This document shows, in pieces, positions 22,393 to 30,927 of a stretch of DNA of 64,000 bases (positions are counted from its first letter, which is position 1; every line of letters starts with the position of its first letter). This DNA is from Phlegmacium glaucopus (lineage: Eukaryota; Basidiomycota; Agaricomycetes; Agaricales; Cortinariaceae). Location of the stretch: contig MU130157.1 of NCBI GenBank assembly GCA_015039465.1, forward strand, positions 610,388 through 674,387. The letters run 5' to 3'. A model generated the notes under the pieces. It saw only the letters and a list, made by a program, of their open reading frames with translations. It ran no database searches and had not been told where the DNA came from. Position numbers and translations under genes: made by a program.

Positions 22393-22700
22393 CACCAACA
22401 CCGTCCCCAACTTAAAGTTGGACAGCAGGTTGGACGGTATCTTACTATAGGTCACACTGTATCCAACTCAAAGTTAGCACGAACCAACCTAAATTCTACT
22501 AGCATCCAACCACGCATATCCAACTCAAAGTTAGATAAAACCGGTTTTAGTTGGATACGGTTTTATATGGGGTCGGTCAACTTTTCGGTAGTCCGTAACC
22601 AACTAAAAGTAAGACATCAGTAGTCAGGGAGTAACCAACTATAAGTTGTGGAGCTATCTAACTTAAAGTAAGCTGTAATCATAATTTTACCAACTTTGTT
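22390..22700. repeat. Cluster of CCAACTnAAAGTTGG-type palindromes
   Basis: A near-palindromic word recurs: CCAACTTAAAGTTGG (about 22402), CCAACTCAAAGTTAG (twice), CCAACTAAAAGTAAG, CCAACTATAAGTTGT and CTAACTTAAAGTAAG. Such repeated short words are typical of subterminal transposase-binding regions of CACTA or hAT elements. Confidence 0.7.
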
Positions 22701-23067
22701 ATCGACCAATAAAACATCTTTAAAATGAGTCCGATATCATCTGATCATGATCATCTACGATATTCCTATTCTTATAACTTCTAATTATCCATCAACCGGG
22801 AGCTGTCCTTGTTCTTCGATCAAGACCCGGTTGCCAACTGTAGTCGTCGCTCGCGAATACTAACAACTGTGTTAGTCCCACTCTTTCGAGTGGACAGTTG
22901 TTGGCAGCATAGTGGTGCGTTAGTCAGTAGTTGTAGGAGAAGCAGAAGAAGAGGAACGAAGGGTGAGAGTGACGAAAGTAGGGGGAGAAGCAGAAGTAGA
23001 AGAAGTTGGACTCGAAAAGAGAAAGGAAAGGAGAAGTAGTAACGGTTGGCTCGGAAGAACCCTCGGA

Positions 23068-23212
23068 AATTTAAGCAGATAAAGGAATTGGGAAAGATGA
23101 GCGCCAAGCGCGCCATGTGCTTTTCATCAAGCCTAGGAGGCCTTGGAACGAATTGTTCCTCGGCTCCTGTCTTAACCTCGGAACCGGTACGTCGGTTCCA
23201 ATCACTCCAACA
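23068..23212 (-). repeat. Copia 5' LTR, outer fragment
   Basis: This is the start portion of the LTR (TGTTGGAGTG at 23212). It matches 11427-11553 except for an extra 18 bp (CTCCTGTCTTAACCTCGG) bounded by CCTCGG repeats. The central 90 bp or so of the LTR are missing from both 5' fragments. What lies on the inner side (22800-23067) is not LTR of this type. Confidence 0.85.
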
Positions 23213-23217
23213 ATTGC
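23213..23217. repeat. Target-site duplication ATTGC (right)
   Basis: Directly follows the LTR terminus CTCCAACA and repeats the five bases found at 11280-11284. Confidence 0.85.
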
Positions 23218-23674
23218 CCCCATCTTTGCCGACAATGCAGACCGACGATGAAGATGAAGAGATGGTCGACTCGATTGGTGACTTACCAGGGAGTGGCCTA
23301 GGACCCCTAGTGATGCAAGCGAACTTGTCATGATCTTGTTGGGTGCTTGGCACTGCTTGCACCAATGTTCACACGAAATCGAAAGGCCACTCGTAACTTG
23401 CGTCCAAAGTTCAAGCGAGCTCCCAACTTTAATTTCTTCCCCATTTCTGCATCTGGTTTCTTTCAATTCCCTCACGGAATCCGGGCGTATCTATTACACT
23501 CCACCAAAACTCGCTAATGGGACTATTATGATCTGCCATCACGGTGCAGGATACTCAGGTCTCAGTTTTGCCTGTTTGGCCAAGGAGGTTACAGAGATGA
23601 CTAAAGGAGAGTGTGGTGTACTTTCTTTGGACGCTAGACGACATGGTAATAGATTCACAAAGCCAATCCGATAG
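23213..23674 (+). pseudogene. PPE1: PPE1 relic, 3' piece (protein phosphatase methylesterase 1)
   Basis: PPE1/PME-1 removes the C-terminal methyl ester of the PP2A catalytic subunit. Visible blocks are PPSLPTMQTDDEDEEMVD and IGDLPGSGLGP (to about 23320), a PISASGFF-like block (about 23440), and YYTPPKLANGTIM, CHHGAGYSGLSFACLAKEV and GVLSLDARRHG (about 23490-23645). The oxyanion HHGAGYSG region is preserved. The last two blocks are in different frames without an obvious intron to reconcile them. The serine GHSMGG block and the remainder of the roughly 400-residue enzyme are absent downstream. This is therefore a truncated and frameshifted copy in addition to being split by the copia element. 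A working copy should exist elsewhere in the genome. Confidence 0.75.
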
Positions 23675-24051
23675 GTAGGTAGGCGATATTCCAGTCCAAC
23701 TTGATTAGGTGGTTGAGACATAGCAACAGATAGGAATCATAATAATTTGACGGCAAGGTGGCTTCAACGCGTTGGAAGATTCATGATATCCATGTCCTGC
23801 TGGGAAATGTTTTTTGGAGTACTGGCCCTCCCGATAAATTTTGTAACCAACATTCCAAGGTAAAGTACAAATGTAAGCTTAGACGTATTTTGGCCCAAAT
23901 CCAGCAACGATCTTTTACTTTTTCCCCCAAAATTTCGCCACTTTCCAAAGTAGCGATCGCTAGGCGAGGTGTATACCAAACATCTTGCTTATTCGCTATA
24001 AGATTAAATAACTAGCTTATTAGTACCCGCGAAACACTGTAAAGTGAAAAC
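23675..24051. other. Intergenic, no PPE1 continuation seen
   Basis: I searched this stretch for the rest of the esterase and found none. No other feature is recognised. Confidence 0.5.
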
Positions 24052-25803
24052 CTAGGCAAAGATAGGAATCGCGCCTCTCGCTTCTAGTTGTCCTACACCC
24101 ATAGACTTGCCAACCGATTCTCTTTCTTTTTCAGGACCCCACACGCCATCCACCTTGATACTCACATGCTCTCTACCACAATTAACCACAGGACATCTCC
24201 ACAGAAATTCCCCCTCCACCTTTTTCTTCTTACTCGAAACTCTTCGACGTTTCCAAGGTGGGAGATGGTGTGTCGAATCCAATAAACGTGAAATCGGGGG
24301 GAGTGACGAAGTGGTGGTACTCGTGGATCCAGGCCTAGACCGTAACCTCGAACGAATGCTGTTTTCTTGTATTGCTTCCAACACCGTTGGATTTTCCGAA
24401 ACTATTGTATCGCCATACGAAGGCCCTGAATCTGTGGCCTTTGCTTTGCCTTTTCTAGAAACAGGAGAGTCGTCGAGAGCGCCGGGAGGTTGTCCGAGTT
24501 GATTGAGACATTTTTCATCGATGATGTGACCACAACGTAGTCCCCAGACGCGTCTATCGTTCTCGTTGGGATGAAGGGCTGCATTGATGAGGAGCGAGTC
24601 TGAACAGTTGGCACAGACGAGAGTAGCTGTGACTTGTCCTGTATCAGAAGTTGAAGTTGATGGTCCTGCAATGGCGGTGAATGTCCCATTGCCGTTGTCG
24701 TCATCATCATCCAAGACGATGGGATTATTGATTGAAGTAGGGGGGAAGAGTCGAGTTTGGTTATAAATATCGGCGGTAGATGATGTAGGCAGCGCAAAAT
24801 CAAAAGTAAATCCTGGATCGGGCTGGGAAGGATGTGTGTAAGAAGAAAGATACTGGTCTTTTTCCTGGGTACCAGTCTGTCTCCGGCGGTAGTTAATATC
24901 GCGCCAAGAACCAAATAGCCCTTCACCACTAACATCGTCACCGAAAATATCGTCAAACTCCGCATTTTCACCCATAATTACGCTAGAAACTGGGGCTTGT
25001 CGGAAAGCAAAATTGGAATATCTCGCCAAGTCGACTAATCGAGAGGTGAAAGACGGCATACGCATTCGTGTTGTGGCTGCCCCACTAGGAAGTCCTGCTG
25101 AGAATTGTGATTCGGAAGTGTTTCCTAGTCGATGGGAAGATATGATTGCCCCACCCAGTCCCATAGATGGGACATGGTGAGAAGAAGGCGCCGCCTGAGG
25201 GGCAGGCGCATCATGTCGATGTTGACGCCGGTGGTTGGATGGGCCAGCAATAGGTGCATCAAGAGCATTTTCAAATGGAAAAGGACGACTAGTTGGCCGT
25301 ATTACAGGTGGCGCAGGAAAGGGAGGAGGCTGGAGCCTCATCGGGAAAGACGTTTGTCCGGCAAAACGCGCCGGAACAGGTGGCACTGGAGGGATCATTG
25401 TGACTGAGACGTTACGTGGGGGTGGGGATAAAATTCGACGCGAGGTGGATGGTTGCCCTATGTCCGTTGAAGAAATGGTTAAACATCCTCTTGTTTCTCC
25501 ATTTCTATTGCAGATTGCGAGCTTACCTGGATTTGAATTAACCCCAGAGCCAGAAGCGACAATTAAGTCGTCGTCATCACTGTCCAATAGATATATTGTT
25601 TGGGGAGTGGCCCTTCGTGAGCCTCTATCCAGAGGTCTCGCAACCGGTCGAGGGTTAAAGGTAGTCAAAGATGGTTCCTCCAAGTCAGATATCAAATTGA
25701 GGCCTTCGTCTTCGAAAGCATCAACATCGATTATCTCTATTGAGGGACCAGGGGTTTGCATATCGTTCAATGCTGAGATTGGTCTCTCTACCATAGCTGC
25801 CAT
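24052..25803 (-). CDS. RING-like zinc-finger protein, 560 aa
   Basis: Start ATG 25803 (MAAMVERPISAL). One intron, 25526-25458 (69 nt), happens to be open in frame, but its GTAAGC and ATAG borders and the jump from NSNPG to QPSTSRR support splicing. Residues 1-400 are Pro/Ser-rich and disordered with acidic patches (DSDDDD; DDDDDNGNG). The C-terminal third has a split metal-binding module: CANC (about 415), then LRCGHIIDEKCLNQLG, a basic KRRRVSSKKKK nuclear-localisation-like segment, and LWRCPVVNCGREH near the end. C-x2-C...C-x-H...C...C-P-x3-C suggests a modified RING, as in nuclear ubiquitin or SUMO-targeted ligases. Partner and substrate are unknown. Confidence 0.75.
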   Translation of the reverse strand: MAAMVERPISALNDMQTPGPSIEIIDVDAFEDEGLNLISDLEEPSLTTFNPRPVARPLDRGSRRATPQTIYLLDSDDDDLIVASGSGVNSNPGKLAICNRNGETRGCLTISSTDIGQPSTSRRILSPPPRNVSVTMIPPVPPVPARFAGQTSFPMRLQPPPFPAPPVIRPTSRPFPFENALDAPIAGPSNHRRQHRHDAPAPQAAPSSHHVPSMGLGGAIISSHRLGNTSESQFSAGLPSGAATTRMRMPSFTSRLVDLARYSNFAFRQAPVSSVIMGENAEFDDIFGDDVSGEGLFGSWRDINYRRRQTGTQEKDQYLSSYTHPSQPDPGFTFDFALPTSSTADIYNQTRLFPPTSINNPIVLDDDDDNGNGTFTAIAGPSTSTSDTGQVTATLVCANCSDSLLINAALHPNENDRRVWGLRCGHIIDEKCLNQLGQPPGALDDSPVSRKGKAKATDSGPSYGDTIVSENPTVLEAIQENSIRSRLRSRPGSTSTTTSSLPPISRLLDSTHHLPPWKRRRVSSKKKKVEGEFLWRCPVVNCGREHVSIKVDGVWGPEKERESVGKSMGVGQLEARGAIPIFA

Positions 25804-26705
25804 ATCGCTCTCGGGGATATGGAGGAGGGATGGTGACGGTTGCAGGCAAAACCGGTCCACTCTCTGGACTTCCCTTTTTGTTCTCTCAGTCACGTGATGA
25901 ACTTTTATAATGTCAATGAGTAGTACCGACAAGAAAAAATGATTGACTCAACTTTATTCTCGAATCAGAACCAAATTGGAGGAGGATCATGATATCTTAT
26001 GCTCAGTAGAAGCGAATGTTTACTTATTCAAAGACTGCACTTCTGCAATAACATCATCCACATGTACACAAGGTTAGCTTTTTAAGGAGCTTCATGCTCT
26101 GAATTTAGATTCAATTCTAATTTTCTGAGCGCGTTTGTCAACTAATTTCACTACCAGGTAGCGACTTCTTCTCCATGAACTTGACTATGCACGATATCAC
26201 CAGAATTCATACAGCCGCCAGCAGAGCAGAAGATAACACTTGTCAACGACGCCACTGGCATGATGGAAATCATCACGGAATGTTTAAGAAAGAGCGCTCA
26301 TGTGTAAGGCACCAAGACATAACAGGCAAAGGTAATATATAAGATTCCGTGCAGTCCGTACCTGGCAGGAGTCCTCCCGACCGTTATGAGAACTCACAGT
26401 ACTCACGAGTGAGCACCCCACCAGAAATGCCGGTGCAAAGCTTCAGGTTATCGGTACATCACTCCAAAGACTTTCGCTGACACACAAAGCCGAGATGGGA
26501 CCGGAAAAAGTGATATGCATTTTTTCAATAAGCAGAGAAGAGTGACTACTTGTCGAAGATAATACAAATGGGATGGTGTTCGGTTTGTGATTGGTAAATG
26601 CCCCTTGATCAATTCCATATCCGAGGTACAACATCTGAGGAGAATGACAAAGCAACCTATAAGTCTTTACAACATTCGATGAAATTATCGAGGGACATAC
26701 TCATT
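25804..26705. other. Intergenic, nothing recognised
   Basis: Between the RING-like gene and the small secreted protein. Short open frames only, with no repeat structure seen. Confidence 0.5.
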
Positions 26706-26912
26706 TCAGTTGAAGTCGCGAGCGTGAAGACGCCTTGGCACCAATGGTTCACTGCGTGCAACTACCTTGGGAGCAGGCTCTGCACGTGCATAAACCTCAC
26801 TACGGTAGTAGCGAGATTCAAGGTCTGATGATTCCAGGTTAGCCCTTGGAACTACAGCAGCGTTGGAGAAAGCCACAGCAGCGACGACGACGACGAGAAC
26901 AGAAAAACGCAT
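26706..26912 (-). CDS. Small secreted protein, 68 aa
   Basis: Start ATG 26912. Residues 1-18 form a classic signal peptide (MRFSVLVVVVAAVAFSNA). The remaining 50 residues are cysteine-free and rich in Arg, Glu and Pro, with a repeated theme: PRANLES, ESRYYRS, YARAEPAP, VARSEP and LHARD. Dibasic and X-Arg sites (PRR, ESR) could be cut by a Kex2-type protease to release short peptides. A purine- and CT-rich 5' region lies upstream. No intron was needed. Function is unknown: candidates are a secreted effector-like or hyphal-surface peptide precursor. It stands alone, with about 900 bp and 2.5 kb of non-genic DNA on its two sides. Confidence 0.65.
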   Translation of the reverse strand: MRFSVLVVVVAAVAFSNAAVVPRANLESSDLESRYYRSEVYARAEPAPKVVARSEPLVPRRLHARDFN

Positions 26913-29405
26913 GTTGGACGATAAAAGATCGGTTGTAGTATGAAAGGATGATCTGATACTATACTTCTTCACCAGGAAGATAGAGGAGGATGATATGAGA
27001 AGAAGAGAGGGTTAGGAGAGAACACAAGACTGGCTCGTGAGGTGAGTATCGGGGGAGTGAAGGCTAGCTTAAAGGCTTCATGTTATGTCTTCCTCATGCT
27101 TATATATGAAACCAAATATTACGTTTATTGACAGTTGTTTGGGCCCCAGACCCGAGTTACTGTAGGACCCCAGAATGTATTTGTCTGCAAATGACCTATC
27201 TGAACGAAAAGTACTCCAGATTTTATGAGAATTTGTAGTGAATGATATTAACAGTTTTTGAGTTGTTTTTTGGAGAATTGTCTTATGTGAGGAGGTAGGC
27301 AGCTGTGGTAGCTCAAAAGCGCCCTGGATTAGCAATGATTGGATCACGACCGCCAATCAAGTTGAATCAACTCATAGTATTCTAGCTGCCGAGAGATTGC
27401 CGGTAACCACTGGTAACCAGTGTCCAGCTGAGCCTAATCGCCTCAGCTTTTTCTTTCTTCTAACCGACACCAAACCATTCACTCGTATAACTTACAAACA
27501 AATTTAATTATCCTCGCTCACTACTGAATTTTCACCCACCACCACACCCCGAAATCGCAATACCCATTGTCAGAAATTGGTTTAAAATAGATTCACTACA
27601 TCAATTTTTCTTGCTTAACACAAAAAAAAACACTGAATCATAATCTGTTAATTGAGCTACAAAACCACAAAGCAAAATGAACCCGCCCCCCCAGCGGCTC
27701 ATCCTGGGACCTGCATCGTGTCCGAGCTGAGTTAACGCTCAGTTTCCCACCCAACCTCACAGCGGATTATGCTCAGTGACAGTCGAAGCTGTACCACTGA
27801 AACTTGTCTGCACTTCATCTGGACTCCTTCTGACTACTATAGGGACCTTATAAATTTGGCATTTGGGCTTTTCTCTGCGGAAATGAGCTGGCTAGAGTAT
27901 CAAAATATTTCTTCAATTTAACTTGCATTTGTATTTTCCGGGGTCCTGCCCAGGGTTGAGCTTGTGTTTGACGGCTCCACAGCCACTGCGACTCGTTTTT
28001 TGCTTGGGAGCTTAGAAATCAGGAAAATTGAAACTAGAGCGCCATCCTCAAATCATATGGGTGTACTCTTTACGACGTTGACGTTGACATTTTGTTGCAG
28101 TTCCGACCACTATCGTGCGCGATTTCTACTTAAAAGATACGAGAGAACTATTCCCGCCGAATGGTTCGAACCCCTGGAAACTGGGACAGTTCTTGGATTC
28201 CGGCCTCGTTGAATCTCACCGTTTTCTGGGGTCGGTATGTAAATGCAAATAATCTCCACTCGTCAGCGTCAACCATCTTCCTATATTTATCAAAGATCTA
28301 TTAATTGACCTACAATCCCGGATATCCGTCAGTTATATTGCCTGAGAGAGGCCGCTGGATTCGAATTATGGAAGCTTACCTTTAAATGAAATTTCTCGTT
28401 AACGTTGGTGGTGCCTTCATGTTGAGCTCAACGGGCATGGAAACCGTACGGCAGTGATAATAATAATAATAATAATAATAAACATACTTTACTCAGATAT
28501 TCTTCTTCGTATTAGATCACTCAAATTTCCGCCAGCGGGTCGGTACGTACGTCCATCATAAGCAACGAAATCCAAAGAGCTAGACTGGTTGGAGAAGAAA
28601 AAATTTTGATCCCTATCGCATTGTACCCAACGGTCAGGGGAAGATTATCGACATTCTTTTGGAGCCAGCAGTATTGGCAGAGAAGTAGAAAATCAGAATT
28701 CGTTAGTAGCATGTCAACGATAGACCCTTGGGCTCATCGCCACCCCTGCTTTTTCCGTCCCTTTAGTCTTGAAGGGGATCGGTGCTTAGAATAAATATGT
28801 CAATATCGATGTCGATATCGCCATACGATTCAAGAATCAAATTTCCATTGGGCCTCCTAGAATGTAACCTAGCCAATAAGGATAAAGATCTTTTATACTT
28901 TGGTGACACAAGTACGATCTTCTTGTCGTCGAAGCGATATCATCAGCCAGATGGTTGATTATTGCTCCGCTCTACGTAACGTAGACCAGCGAGCAATGAG
29001 GAGCGAGTTTGAATGACTTACACAGGTTGAAAGTTTCATGATGGGAACCCGAATGCTCCGGGATTGGTTCCAATCACAGGTTGAGATTTGACTGAGTTCT
29101 GTGACGAGAACTGAAGAACAAACGGAGTAAGAAGCAACCTGAACGACCCATAATCCTGGAAAATATCTGGATCCATGGGACGGAGTACTGCAGAAATGGG
29201 GTAAGAATGATTTTAGAAGTTGCACAAACGAGTTTAGTAATATGATGAAGAAGAATGAAAGACCCGTTTCCTCGATCGCAACACCCAATAAATTCGGCAG
29301 GCCAAATAGAAGGCTTAAATTACGCGTGACAAATTGGAAAAAGCTGCAACAGGAGATAAAGATAATACAAGGTTGTCTCTGCCTCGTTTGGCTTGGGTTA
29401 TTTCG
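26913..29405. other. Intergenic region with a TAA microsatellite
   Basis: No convincing gene. A (TAA)n microsatellite of about eight units lies at 28457-28481. The short frames at 27078-27356 and 27964-28212 have no recognisable family and no splice context. Confidence 0.5.
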
Positions 29406-30761
29406 TTACGGTTTCCCACAATGATCAACGATATGCCGTCTCGCAAGTTTCTGCTCCTGTCCTCCGACCCCTGGGACAGCCTCCGGAGTCTCACCATCCA
29501 GATTTTCCTGTAAAATGTACAGAAGGGGGGTCCCTCAGCATCGACTGCGCCATGGGGATAAATCCGGCGAATACGTACGCGAGTTCGATCTGCACCTGCA
29601 TTGATAAGGAGGACAGCAGCCTCTGCATGTGCCGAATCCATCGCAAGATGTAAAGGAGTATTTCCTGAAGGAGAATAGAGGCGACAAATTGAGTAAAATA
29701 GACAGATGTGCCACTGGCAGATCGACAAATAAAGTGACCTACCGATACGATCAGCCGTGTTCAAGCGCAGCTTGTTCAAAGGGGTGGATGACTCGATTAA
29801 AAGTCGAATGAAGCCAACCGACCCAGTAGTCGCTGCTCGATGACTAAAATGAACAGCGAGGTCATTTGAAACTCGGAGAAGCGATAGAGAGAAACGAATG
29901 TGCGTGCGTACAGTGGCAGCTGGTTGGCTTTATCCCGCGCATTGATCTTGCATAAAGTAAAGCTTCAGAACTCCTCGGTCATGAGCTTGTGTCAAAAAGA
30001 ACTACGTACATCTGCGCCTCTCGAAATCAATAGCCTGCCAATCTAAAAGAAAGAGTCCATCAGAAAGCTAGCGCACGGTAAAGGAAGAGTGACAGCGCAC
30101 GTCAATGTGGGATTTTGAGGCTGCGTAATGCCTGGCAGAGCAGGAGATTTGACAGCAAGGAAAAACAAAACATTAGAATTGACAGGGCCACAAAGCCAAG
30201 AAATTCCCAAACTCACAAAGCCGTCATCCCTTTATCATTTTTTCTGCCGGGACAGGCTAAGGGCAACCCATCGAGGCTTGCAAAAGAGCCTTACCTATTT
30301 ACGTCTGCACCACCTCCAATTAGTTCTTGAGTCACGCTCTCGTGTCCTGCGCTAACTACAAATATATAAACACCATGCGATCAGGGCAGAACCTAAACAA
30401 AAATTTCGGAGAAATTACCAGCGATATGAAGAGGGGTCCACCCGGCATTGTCTGGCCTATCTACTTCAGCCTTTTGATCAATGAGAAACCGCGTGATGTC
30501 AATGGAACCAGAAGATGCAGCCCAATGGAGAGGCGTTCGATCATCCTATTGGTAAAATGTTCAGTATAGTTCACGATGGTTTAATATAGAAGTTTGCACA
30601 ATATCCAAAGCGTTCACAAGTTTTAGGTCCTCGGAAAGCAAAGACCGAAGGAGAGATAATTGATCTGCAATGTGGGTTGTTTATTCTACGACTTGCTTTG
30701 ATTTGATTTGGGCAGGAAACTCACTTTTCTGAGCTGCCGAGTGTACAGAGAATCCAGCCAT
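29406..30761 (-). CDS. NAS6: 26S proteasome assembly chaperone Nas6/gankyrin (PSMD10), 234 aa
   Basis: Eleven exons: 30761-30725, 30664-30600, 30545-30419, 30355-30295, 30243-30217, 30131-30101, 30042-30010, 29946-29912, 29843-29743, 29664-29579 and 29507-29406. The 705-nt sum gives 234 residues, close to human PSMD10 and yeast Nas6. The protein is a stack of ankyrin repeats: DDRTPLHWAASSGS, GWTPLHIAVSAGHES, GMTALHYAASKSHID, NQLPLHRAATTGS and GNTPLHLAMDSAHAE. It ends with DGETPEAVPGVGGQEQ. Nas6 binds the Rpt3 ATPase during assembly of the 19S regulatory particle. Exons are as short as 27 nt. It is divergently arranged with TFB2, 166 bp apart. Confidence 0.92.
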
Positions 30762-30927
30762 TGATTCGTTATATGTCTTTGTATCCTTTAATATGAGTAA
30801 GCTGGTGGTAAGGATGAAGAGGACAGTGATCTAATCAGTCCGGACCGTCGGAAGCGTGACGCGTCAGCGTCACGTGTTGTTCTGAAAAACTACTTGTCAT
30901 GCATCATGACTCATTGACCGACCTTCG
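30762..30927. promoter_or_regulatory. Shared divergent promoter NAS6/TFB2
   Basis: 166 bp separate the two start codons. The segment holds a 10-bp perfect palindrome TGACGCGTCA (30857-30866) and, 2 bp on, GTCACGTG (30869-30876), which contains a CACGTG E-box. TGACG and ACGCGT words are known binding motifs of bZIP/CREB-type and MBF-type factors. Their use here is inferred. Confidence 0.6.

Larger units (their letters stand above)
17688..22700. mobile_element. CACTA (En/Spm-like) element, right end uncertain
   Basis: The left terminus CACTGTAAAAACGGCCCAGG starts at 17688, exactly at the break in the copia LTR. The body encodes a Tnp2/DUF4218 transposase on the minus strand and a divergent partial gene on the plus strand. 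The expected right terminus (ending in CAGTG) was not found. It may lie in the assembly gap at 21566-22293 or be deleted. The right border given here is the end of a cluster of palindromic subterminal-like repeats and is only approximate. Confidence 0.65.
11285..23212 (-). mobile_element. Composite Ty1/copia insertion with nested elements
   Basis: The outer boundaries are the two LTR ends (TGTTGG...TTACA in element orientation), flanked by ATTGC on both sides. In minus-strand order it holds the outer part of the 5' LTR (23212-23068), foreign DNA including a CACTA-like element and an assembly gap (23067-17688), the inner part of the 5' LTR (17687-17637), the primer binding site, a leader interrupted by a TIR element, the gag-pol frame, a polypurine tract and the complete 3' LTR. 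The matching LTR segments differ by one substitution and one 18-bp indel that I can see, so the copia insertion is young. Confidence 0.85.

Noticed and set aside
21364..22455. Open frames spanning the N run
   Set aside because: The frames through 728 unknown bases are meaningless as single proteins. Only the visible ends are described.
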